Source: Microcaldota archaeon (GTDB taxonomy: Archaea; Micrarchaeota; Micrarchaeia; Micrarchaeales; CABMGC01). From it: a DNA stretch of 27,732 nt. This document shows, piece after piece, positions 1-6,206 of the stretch. The notes below the pieces were generated by a model, which was not told the origin of the DNA, did not search any database, and saw nothing but the letters and a program-made list of their open reading frames with translations. Position numbers and translations under genes: made by a program. The DNA lies in NCBI GenBank assembly GCA_028867095.1, contig JAGWHA010000005.1:1-27732 (forward strand), read 5' to 3'. How positions within the stretch are numbered: the stretch's first letter is position 1; the number at the start of each line of letters is the position of its first letter.

Positions 1-918
1 ATGGAGAGTCTTAAAAAATACAGAATTTTTGGAAATGGATATAGCCCAAAATTTCTAGATTATGTTTCAAAACAATTTGCAATTGACCAAAATAGTTTTC
101 GCTTAGCTTCGAGGAGATTACATCCTAGAAATACAATAGTAAAAATAGGAGCAGTACCTTTCGGAGATAGTAAAGTATTCCCAGTCATTGCTGGGCCATG
201 TGGACTAGACACTAAAGAGAATGCAATCAAAATAGCAAATTTGTTAAAGAAGTCTGGTGCTTCAGTATTCCGTGGCTTTTTATGGAAAGGTAGGACAGAC
301 GCTTACACATTTCAGGGTGTAGGGGAGAAAGGTTTAGGGTGGCTAGAGGAAATAAAGAATAGAACAGGTTTGCCTATAGATATCGAAATATTAAATGAAC
401 AACATTTAGATCTTGTAAAAGACTTAGTAGATGTAGTTCAAATAGGTTCGAGAAATATGCAGAATTATAGTCTATTAAAGGCGGTTGGAAGAACTAATAT
501 CCCTGTAATTCTGAAAAATAGTCCTGGGTCCGGACTTGATGAATTGTTATGCGCAGCAGAATACATCCTTAAAGGAGGAAATAGAAATGTTATACTATGT
601 TTGAGGGGAACAAAGCCTCTTACTGGAAGTTTCTCAAGATTTTCACTAGACATGTGCGCATTTCCAATATTAAAACAGCTAACGCATTTACCAATTATTG
701 GTGATCCCACTCAATCTGCAAACAATGCAACAATAATACCAAATGTGGCAATGAGCATAGCTGCTTCTGGGGCAGACGGATTATTGGTTGAGGTACACAC
801 TAACCCAAAAGAAGCACTTACAGATAAAAAGCAGTTGCTAGATTATAATCAATTCAGGCAAACTTCAATCTACTTAAATAAACTAATTAAGATTTATGGG
901 AAGAAATTAAGTAAGTGA
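1..918 (+). CDS. DAHP synthase-like class I aldolase (AroG/AroA-Ibeta fold) with altered metal site
   Basis: The 305-residue product resembles 3-deoxy-7-phosphoheptulonate synthases of the Ibeta/KDO8P-synthase group, which condense phosphoenolpyruvate with a sugar phosphate. Visible family motifs are IAGPC (residues 63-67), KGRTDAYTFQG (96-106, family KPRTSPYSFQG), VQIGSRNMQN (146-155), ILKN (170-173, family LLKR), RG (202-203), DPTQ (235-238, family DPSH) and VEVH...TD (263-275). Cys67, Glu264 and Asp275 match three metal ligands of DAHP synthase, but the usual ligand His is Gln238, and the Glu of the CERG motif is Leu201. The fold is therefore clear, while the true substrate may not be erythrose 4-phosphate. 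The ATG is the first base of the window, so a longer N-terminus cannot be excluded. The gene is first in an AT-rich operon, 4 nt ahead of the next gene. Confidence 0.85.
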   Translation: MESLKKYRIFGNGYSPKFLDYVSKQFAIDQNSFRLASRRLHPRNTIVKIGAVPFGDSKVFPVIAGPCGLDTKENAIKIANLLKKSGASVFRGFLWKGRTDAYTFQGVGEKGLGWLEEIKNRTGLPIDIEILNEQHLDLVKDLVDVVQIGSRNMQNYSLLKAVGRTNIPVILKNSPGSGLDELLCAAEYILKGGNRNVILCLRGTKPLTGSFSRFSLDMCAFPILKQLTHLPIIGDPTQSANNATIIPNVAMSIAASGADGLLVEVHTNPKEALTDKKQLLDYNQFRQTSIYLNKLIKIYGKKLSK

Positions 919-922
919 TATT

Positions 923-1756
923 ATGAATAAAAATAAGGTTTTTGAAAGAATTAGTTATCATGTAGTTTATGATGACTCAATTATGGATAGTATAGATTTT
1001 GCATCTAAGAATGGTTTCTCAGGGATACAGATTGCTATGGATGTGCTTCATTTAGGGTTTGATAATTCAAGTAATGCGGAGATATTAAGAATTAAGGAAA
1101 AAAGCCAGGAGCTTGGGGTAAGGATAAATTTGCATGCGCCAGATGGGGCGTCTCTTGTCTTCCCCTACTCAAATACAGATAAAGGTATTATCTCATACTA
1201 TTCAGACTTGATAGATTTCGCTGTAAAAATAGGAGCAAAGATAATTACTATACATCCCGGAAAACCTTCGCATTTCCCAACAGACACGGTTCCTCAGGAA
1301 ATATACCCAAAAAGAGATTTAGGACTGTACAAAAAAATATTAGAAAAGAATCTGGACAGATTACTTGAACTCTCTAAAGGTAAGGTCCAATTGTGCATCG
1401 AAAACTATGAATGGCTCCCTTTTGTAACGGAAACAATGCAAGATTATATAACAAGAACAGATTTGGGATTATGCTGGGATTTGGAAAAGATGCATAATAA
1501 ACCAGATGGAAGTGTAAAGACTGAGATACTTGACTTTTATACACGTAATTTGTCAAGGATTAAACAAGTGCATCTACATAGCATTGTGGAAGGCAAGGCA
1601 CATAAAGTAATACAGCCTGGGATCATAGACTTTAGTCATTACCTAAAATTATTGGACCAAGTTGATGTATTAGATTATTGTATTGAAGTACGTCCAAAAG
1701 AAAAGGCCTTAGAAAGCCTTAACAACCTAAAAAAGATGTTATCTTATGATAAATAA
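923..1756 (+). CDS. Sugar phosphate isomerase/epimerase-like TIM-barrel protein (AP endonuclease 2 / xylose isomerase-like family)
   Basis: The 277-residue protein fits the xylose-isomerase-like TIM barrel superfamily, whose members bind divalent metal and isomerise or epimerise sugars, cleave abasic DNA or act on inositol-like compounds. Candidate metal ligands lie at the strand ends: NLH (His71), TIHPG (His111), IENYE (Glu160), CWDLEKMH (Asp186, His191), VHLH (His217, His219) and IEVRP (Glu255). The set is complete, so the protein is probably active. The start follows an AAGTGAT Shine-Dalgarno-like sequence just after the previous stop. The stop overlaps the next gene by 11 nt, so translation is probably coupled. 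The metabolic context of PRTases and a DAHP-synthase-like enzyme favours a sugar or nucleotide-sugar substrate over DNA repair, but that is inference. Confidence 0.8.
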   Translation: MNKNKVFERISYHVVYDDSIMDSIDFASKNGFSGIQIAMDVLHLGFDNSSNAEILRIKEKSQELGVRINLHAPDGASLVFPYSNTDKGIISYYSDLIDFAVKIGAKIITIHPGKPSHFPTDTVPQEIYPKRDLGLYKKILEKNLDRLLELSKGKVQLCIENYEWLPFVTETMQDYITRTDLGLCWDLEKMHNKPDGSVKTEILDFYTRNLSRIKQVHLHSIVEGKAHKVIQPGIIDFSHYLKLLDQVDVLDYCIEVRPKEKALESLNNLKKMLSYDK

Positions 1757-2630
1757 ATATTCTAATAATTACCTTTTTACTGCAGATATTGTGCCGACAC
1801 TCGTTAAAAAATTTGATATGCTGGAGGTTACTGAAAGGGGATTAGAAACTGAAATCAAAAACTTAGAAGATAGATTTATAAAAGATTTTGGAAAGATTTT
1901 AAGACCTGGTACAAAAATATTGCAAGTCGAGGCGGCCGAGATAACGCCAAAAATAAATCGGCGTGTTGAAAAAGTGAAGGAAAATCAGATTATAGTAGGC
2001 TTGGATAAAGTATACGCAGATTCCTCAAATTTTATTCTTGACATCACAAGAAATACAGATTTACGAACAGGAAATTTTTTGAATATGGTAGAAAGGTATG
2101 GCGCTCTTAAAATTAAAAAACAATTTCAAAACTTGAAAAAGGAGCTCAAAAAAGCTAATCAAAAAGGGATAATACTGGTAGACGGAGGAAGTTGTAGGGG
2201 AATCACGATTGAACAGACCGCCAAATTATTGGAGAAGAGTGGAATACAGACAGATAAAATTATTCTTGGATTTTCAACAGATACAAGCTTTCGGTATCTA
2301 AACAATTTATTTCCAAATAAACTAGAAAGTATTGAAAAATATGACGTTTATGAGTGGACAGAACTTAGAGATGTTGCTTTAATTGATGGTAAAACGGTGC
2401 CGCCTCAATATTCAATAAATAATAGAAGAACGTACAGAGCATATTTTGAAACATTAGAACAAGATGCATCTATCCCCACCGAATCGGTAGAGATTGGGAA
2501 GCGATTATGTTACGGTTTGTATCAGAACATAATGAATTTACTTAGAGACAATCAAATTAATGCCGAAGCTAAAATAGGGGGTTGGATGACCTTGATTAGA
2601 CCAGAATTAGGGTACCCAAAATTTTATTGA
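1746..2630 (+). CDS. Putative phosphoribosyltransferase-like protein, family not recognised
   Basis: The 294-residue protein does not match a family I can name with certainty. It has a PRPP-loop-like stretch at residues 141-154 (hydrophobic strand, then VDGGSCRGIT), resembling the hhhhD(D/E)xxxxGxT signature of type I PRTases but with Asp-Gly in place of the acidic pair. It also has a segment LDITRNTDLRTG around 98-109 and a later strand IILGFSTDTSF that could be the following Rossmann-type strand. A PRTase would transfer ribose 5-phosphate from PRPP to a base, acid or other nucleophile. The start overlaps the upstream gene by 11 nt, which argues for one mRNA. No signal peptide or membrane segment is visible. 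It could instead be another alpha/beta nucleotide-binding enzyme. Confidence 0.5.
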   Translation: MINKYSNNYLFTADIVPTLVKKFDMLEVTERGLETEIKNLEDRFIKDFGKILRPGTKILQVEAAEITPKINRRVEKVKENQIIVGLDKVYADSSNFILDITRNTDLRTGNFLNMVERYGALKIKKQFQNLKKELKKANQKGIILVDGGSCRGITIEQTAKLLEKSGIQTDKIILGFSTDTSFRYLNNLFPNKLESIEKYDVYEWTELRDVALIDGKTVPPQYSINNRRTYRAYFETLEQDASIPTESVEIGKRLCYGLYQNIMNLLRDNQINAEAKIGGWMTLIRPELGYPKFY

Positions 2631-2656
2631 TTAGGTACATAAGAATAGGTTGTTAA

Positions 2657-3571
2657 ATGAAAATGTTAAAACCAGAAAAGAAAGATGAAAATAAGGATAG
2701 AATTCTATCTAATCTATGTAGAACGGAGGTTTTGGAACTTAGTGAACAGCTTAACAGACTGTCTAAAACGGCATTTTATGTGTTATATAACAGAGTAAAA
2801 TATTCTAATATACTTAAAAAACCGATTAATGATCCATTAGGCCAAAAAATAATAGATATACTTGATTACAAATCACAATCGGAGCCTGGTTATTACGCAA
2901 CTGGTGCAATCTTAACCCCATCACGAACTAGAATATTGGATGATTGGGTCTCAGAGTTTCTAAAATCTAATGGTGAGGCCCTAGTTATAAATCTTGGTTG
3001 TGGTTTTTGTACTAGGTTCGAAAGATTACTTGGTAATGGCTTAGATACGAAAAAAACGGTATGGATCAATGTAGATCTACCAGAAATGATAAATTTAAGA
3101 AAGTCTTTGTGGAAGAGAATATCCCAAAATACATTGGATTTGCAAATACAGATACCGCAGTCGATATTTGAAAATGGTTGGATAAAGGAAGCGAAAAAGT
3201 ATTCAGATAGACCGATTCTCTTCATTATTGAAGGAGTATTGTATTATTATGAGATTGATAAAGTTAAAGCATTCTTTAAAATGATTGAACAGAATTTTAA
3301 GAACCCAACAATTTTACTAACAACTGTGCATCCCGCAATTGTAAAGAGAAATAGGAATCTTTCTGATCCAGAATATAAGTGGACTGTTGAAGAAGGAAAA
3401 GAGATAGAATTGCTCAATTCCAATTTGCATCTTGTGAAAGAGATGTCTTTCTTCAATAAGGAATTGCTAGCTTTAAAAAGGACACCGTTAAAGAATTTGG
3501 AAGCTGCGGAGAATCTACCTAAGAATTACAGAGTTGTTGCATTACTAAACCTTATCACAAATCTAAGGTAA
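2657..3571 (+). CDS. SAM-dependent methyltransferase of the LCMT/TcmP-like family
   Basis: The 304-residue protein has the signs of the leucine carboxyl methyltransferase/TcmP O-methyltransferase family (COG3315 type). These are a long helical N-terminus, motif I LVINLGCGFC at 109-118, an acidic strand-2 end VDLPEM (Asp140) expected to bind the SAM ribose, and IIEGVLYYY near 191-199, which matches the family's EGxxxYL motif. Bacterial homologues methylate carboxylates or hydroxyls of secondary metabolites. In this operon it would be a tailoring enzyme, capping an acid or hydroxyl made by the neighbours (inference). The ATG lies 27 nt after the previous stop, behind an AGGT Shine-Dalgarno-like sequence. 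A second ATG two codons on is an equally possible start. Confidence 0.8.
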   Translation: MKMLKPEKKDENKDRILSNLCRTEVLELSEQLNRLSKTAFYVLYNRVKYSNILKKPINDPLGQKIIDILDYKSQSEPGYYATGAILTPSRTRILDDWVSEFLKSNGEALVINLGCGFCTRFERLLGNGLDTKKTVWINVDLPEMINLRKSLWKRISQNTLDLQIQIPQSIFENGWIKEAKKYSDRPILFIIEGVLYYYEIDKVKAFFKMIEQNFKNPTILLTTVHPAIVKRNRNLSDPEYKWTVEEGKEIELLNSNLHLVKEMSFFNKELLALKRTPLKNLEAAENLPKNYRVVALLNLITNLR

Positions 3572-3584
3572 TATAAGTGACTTG

Positions 3585-4373
3585 ATGGAAGAATTCGTCA
3601 TATTGGATGATATTGGATTAACCTTAAAAGATAAATTTGGGATAAATACAGATAAAAAATTTGATTCATTCACACAAAATTCCTTAAAGTTGATTATAGG
3701 GAAACTTAAAAAGGATGGAATCAGTGTAAAAATTATAAATAAAGGGAAGATAATTAATTGGTTTAAAAATATTAACGAATCTAGACAGATTACAATTAAT
3801 AATAAGCTGATTAGGGTAGACAAAAAAGAGTTTATAGTTTCGATAGACTCCTCTATGAAAGGGGACATAAATCTAGAAGTGTGTAGACTTATAACAAAGT
3901 CTCTAAGAAAAGGAATTATTTCCAATAGACCAAATTCACCTAAATTAAGAATTCAATTTAAAAATATGTTAAAATCTAAGAGATATTTGCTTGCAGATGA
4001 AGTATCATTTAGTGGGGAAACACTGTTATCAGTAAGAAAAAAAATAGTTGATTTAAGTGGAGCGGAGATAGAAGGTATTATCATAGGCGTGATTAATTCT
4101 GAGGCATACGATAGACTAATAAAGAAATTTAGTTATGTAAATTATCTTTATAAGCTTAATTTAACTAGCGGAGATTATTTTCAGTGTGCTAGAAATATAA
4201 TTGGGATTGATGGGAAAGCATTAAAAAATGGTAAAATTGTACCTTTATGGTCTAGGCAAAATAAAATTTTGTGGAGGTATAATTCCGATTTAAAAAAGAT
4301 TTGGGAAACAAGTAATAAATGGCTAAAATCAAAAGAGATAATTATCGTATGGGAAAGTGGACTATCTCCTTGA
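3585..4373 (+). CDS. Phosphoribosyltransferase-like protein, last gene of the AT-rich operon
   Basis: The product has 262 residues from ATG 3585; a TTG one codon earlier is possible but less likely, since AGTGA sits 4 nt before the ATG. Residues 133-147 (RYLLADEVSFSGETL) form a good PRPP-binding loop of the type I PRTase fold, with an Asp-Glu pair and a Ser-Gly-Glu-Thr pyrophosphate loop. The strands after it (IEGIIIGVINS) fit the same fold. The N-terminal 130 residues are not recognised and may carry the acceptor-binding hood. It is the second PRTase-like gene of the operon, so the two could act in sequence or as a heteromer. The last codons run into the convergent host-like gene with a 12-nt overlap, so the C-terminus may have been altered at an insertion junction. 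Confidence 0.65.
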   Translation: MEEFVILDDIGLTLKDKFGINTDKKFDSFTQNSLKLIIGKLKKDGISVKIINKGKIINWFKNINESRQITINNKLIRVDKKEFIVSIDSSMKGDINLEVCRLITKSLRKGIISNRPNSPKLRIQFKNMLKSKRYLLADEVSFSGETLLSVRKKIVDLSGAEIEGIIIGVINSEAYDRLIKKFSYVNYLYKLNLTSGDYFQCARNIIGIDGKALKNGKIVPLWSRQNKILWRYNSDLKKIWETSNKWLKSKEIIIVWESGLSP

Positions 4374-4646
4374 CTTCTTCTTTTGTGGCTTTGGCTTCTT
4401 TGCGCTCCTTGCCTTGGCCTGCTTGTATGCGGACTTGCCCTTTGGCTTCTTTGATGGCTTCTGCCACTGCTCCTGCTCTGATGTAAGAAGGTCGGTCATG
4501 TGCTGGTCGTCAGCGACCCCCTGCGAGTCCGCGCCATCCGAGAGGGCCTGCTCCTCCATCGTGCCACGCTCGACTATCTCTGAGAGCTCCTGGGTCTTCC
4601 TGAGCATCTCGATCTTCTTTTGCGATGAGGACTTCTTCTTTGCCAT
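4362..4646 (-). CDS. Small lysine-rich protein of unknown function
   Basis: The 94-residue protein is not recognised. It has a basic start (MAKKKSSSQKK), an acidic, probably helical middle (about residues 15-60) and a strongly basic Ser/Lys/Arg tail rich in KKPK and KKKSRR. This charge pattern suggests a disordered, nucleic-acid- or ribosome-binding protein, but no domain is visible. It has the higher GC of the main genome, unlike the operon it converges on; the two overlap by 12 nt at their stops. A TATA-like element at 4675-4683 lies about 33 bp before the ATG, so the leader should be short. Confidence 0.6.
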   Translation of the reverse strand: MAKKKSSSQKKIEMLRKTQELSEIVERGTMEEQALSDGADSQGVADDQHMTDLLTSEQEQWQKPSKKPKGKSAYKQAKARSAKKPKPQKKKSRR

Positions 4647-4674
4647 CTAAACCAACCTATCTGTTGCGTTAGAT

Positions 4675-4683
4675 AAATATTTA
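4675..4683 (-). promoter_or_regulatory. TATA box for the small basic protein gene
   Basis: The AT-only palindrome AAATATTTA lies in a short AT-rich gap. Its centre is about 33 bp upstream of ATG 4646, which predicts a transcription start a few nt before the start codon. Confidence 0.45.
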
Positions 4684-4702
4684 ATACTCGTAGACCATCC
4701 GC

Positions 4703-5185
4703 TTAGGTGACCTTGACCGCCAGCTTGCCGAACGCCACGTGCGGAAAGCCCGTGGTTATCTCGGTGTAGTTGAACGCGAGGGTTCCTGTGTAGAACTGGC
4801 CCGGAGAGAGCGCCGCAAGCGTGTTTCCGGTGGTGTAGCAGTTCATCGTGAAGGTGTAGTTTGAGCCGATCGGCAGGTAGATCTGGTTTGCGGGAATGAT
4901 AGGGATCATCTTGACCGTTGAGTTCTGGGTGCAGTTGTACCCCGTTATGTTGAGAGGCGTTTGTGTGGCCTGCTGCAGGTTAACCTGTAGCTGCCCGTTT
5001 GTGGACAGAAAGAAGCTCAGGCAGCTAAATCCTGCCGGGAGCAAACACTCCGGGCTTGCGAACTGCCCGGGGTTGAATATTCCAAGCGCAAACATCGCGC
5101 CGAGCACCACCCCGATGATCAAAAATGCCCACCCGTATGTGAGGAGGTACTCCATTGCGCTCTGCGCCCTTTTGCCCTGTCCCAT
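4703..5185 (-). CDS. Class III signal peptide (archaeal pilin-like) secreted protein
   Basis: The 160-residue protein starts MGQGKRAQSAMEYLLTYG and continues into a hydrophobic helix (about residues 15-35), the layout of archaeal class III signal peptides. A prepilin peptidase of the EppA/PibD type would cut before the QSAMEY motif and the helix would pack into a filament core or membrane anchor. The rest is Thr/Asn/Gln-rich with several N-x-T/S sequons and conserved-looking cysteines (SPECLLPAGFSCLS, GYNCTQN, MNCYT), typical of an extracellular beta domain. A second protein of the same design is encoded at 21417-21959. A TATA-like element at 5211-5220 sits about 30 bp before the ATG. Whether it forms pili, an archaellum-like fibre or a surface protein is unknown. 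Confidence 0.8.
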   Translation of the reverse strand: MGQGKRAQSAMEYLLTYGWAFLIIGVVLGAMFALGIFNPGQFASPECLLPAGFSCLSFFLSTNGQLQVNLQQATQTPLNITGYNCTQNSTVKMIPIIPANQIYLPIGSNYTFTMNCYTTGNTLAALSPGQFYTGTLAFNYTEITTGFPHVAFGKLAVKVT

Positions 5186-5210
5186 TGAATCTTAGGGATA
5201 GCTCATAGAA

Positions 5211-5220
5211 GTAATAAAAA
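5211..5220 (-). promoter_or_regulatory. TATA box for the pilin-like gene
   Basis: GTAATAAAAA on the plus strand reads TTTTTATTAC on the coding strand. Its centre is 30 bp upstream of ATG 5185, fitting a nearly leaderless mRNA. Confidence 0.45.
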
Positions 5221-5255
5221 CCTTCCAGCACCCTCGAAACGTTCACTGGATAAGC

Positions 5256-5263
5256 AATATAAA
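5256..5263 (+). promoter_or_regulatory. TATA box for the winged-helix gene
   Basis: AATATAAA is centred about 25 bp upstream of ATG 5285, so the predicted transcription start coincides with the start codon (leaderless mRNA). Confidence 0.5.
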
Positions 5264-5284
5264 CGGCCCCAAATAATTGGAATT

Positions 5285-5671
5285 ATGGAAAAGGCAAAGA
5301 ACAAGGCACTTGAGGGCAAGGAGATAGAGTCGCTCCGAAGTGTGCTCTCCATACTCTCAAAGAAAGAGGCACTCATTGTATTATCGAGCGTTGCCCAGAG
5401 TCTAAAGTCGGATTTATCTACCCCCGAAAAGCTAGGGATGGCGAAGAAGCCTTACTATACAAGGCTAAAGGTGTTAGTCGATCTTGGACTTGTGCAGAAG
5501 GAGCAGGGAGTCTACATATTGACCTCCCTTGGGGAGAAGGTTTACGAGCAACAGGTTTTGGGGCTTGCGGCCAACCTAAGAAACTCCAAGAAGTTCCAGA
5601 TGATCGATGCCCTGAAAAAGGACCGGAGATTTAGCGATAAGGAAATAGGGGCCATCCTAAAAATAGAGTAG
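5285..5671 (+). CDS. Winged helix-turn-helix DNA-binding protein
   Basis: The 128-residue protein shows a winged-helix pattern: a helical N-terminus (LRSVLSILSKKEALIVLSS), a probable recognition helix (KKPYYTRLKVLVDLGLV, about 54-70) and a wing (QGVYILTSLGEKVYE). The C-terminal 35 residues look helical and may dimerise. This is typical of small archaeal transcription regulators, whose targets cannot be read from sequence. The start at 5285 is supported by a TATA box 25 bp upstream, which implies a leaderless transcript. The gene is divergent from the pilin-like gene across a 99-nt gap, so it could control that gene as well as itself (inference). Confidence 0.7.
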   Translation: MEKAKNKALEGKEIESLRSVLSILSKKEALIVLSSVAQSLKSDLSTPEKLGMAKKPYYTRLKVLVDLGLVQKEQGVYILTSLGEKVYEQQVLGLAANLRNSKKFQMIDALKKDRRFSDKEIGAILKIE

Positions 5672-5686
5672 CAGCCTGATTAAATT

Positions 5687-5697
5687 CATATATTTAT
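5687..5697 (+). promoter_or_regulatory. TATA box for the RNase HI operon
   Basis: CATATATTTAT is centred about 30 bp before ATG 5722. It would overlap or crowd the alternative TTG start at 5713, so it supports the ATG. Confidence 0.5.
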
Positions 5698-5721
5698 TGC
5701 GCGGATACTCAGTTGAGATCC

Positions 5722-6201
5722 ATGATTATAACCGCTTATACCGATGGGGCTGCCCGTGGAAATCCCGGCCCCAGCGCATCGGGCTATGTGATTTGCGATC
5801 AAAAAGGGAAACGCATTGCTAAAATGTTCTTCTACAACGGAAGGCAGACAAACAACGTCGCGGAGTACCTTGCCATAATCGCAGCACTGAAAAAGATTGA
5901 TGAGGAGTTTGGCGGCAAGGCGGAGCTCAAGCTTTTCTCAGACAGCAAACTGGTTGTAAACCAGCTTAGCGGAAACTACAAGGTCAAAGACGCAAACCTG
6001 AAGGTTCTGCACAAGGAGGCTTCCAAGATCGCAGCCAGGCTTGCAAAATGCGAGTTCGTGAGCGTTCCGCGCGAGAATCCGCTCATCTCGATGGTGGACG
6101 GGAAGCTAAATGAGCTCTTAGATAACATTAAAAAGGATGAAAGCGATATTGTAGCTATCAAAGATGCGAGGAAAGGGGCGCAAAAAGGATTATTCGGTTG
6201 A
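5722..6201 (+). CDS. rnhA: Ribonuclease HI
   Basis: The protein has 159 residues from ATG 5722. It carries the RNase HI active-site set: YTDGAARGNPG (first Asp), NNVAEYLA (Glu), LFSDSKLVVNQLSG (second Asp) and, near the C-terminus, VPRENPLISMVDGKLNELLD with the fourth Asp in place of the more usual His...Asp pattern. The enzyme degrades the RNA strand of RNA-DNA hybrids, such as Okazaki primers and R-loops. There is no N-terminal hybrid-binding domain. The tail after residue 140 is acidic, then basic. An in-frame TTG at 5713 could extend it by three residues. It lies just upstream of the AAA+ gene with a 5-nt gap, so the two are probably co-transcribed. Confidence 0.88.
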   Translation: MIITAYTDGAARGNPGPSASGYVICDQKGKRIAKMFFYNGRQTNNVAEYLAIIAALKKIDEEFGGKAELKLFSDSKLVVNQLSGNYKVKDANLKVLHKEASKIAARLAKCEFVSVPRENPLISMVDGKLNELLDNIKKDESDIVAIKDARKGAQKGLFG

Positions 6202-6206
6202 CGATT

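Noticed and set aside
1..918. The first gene considered as a normal shikimate-pathway aroG/aroF
   Set aside because: The metal-ligand change His to Gln, other active-site changes and the operon partners make a standard DAHP synthase assignment unsafe, so no gene symbol was given.
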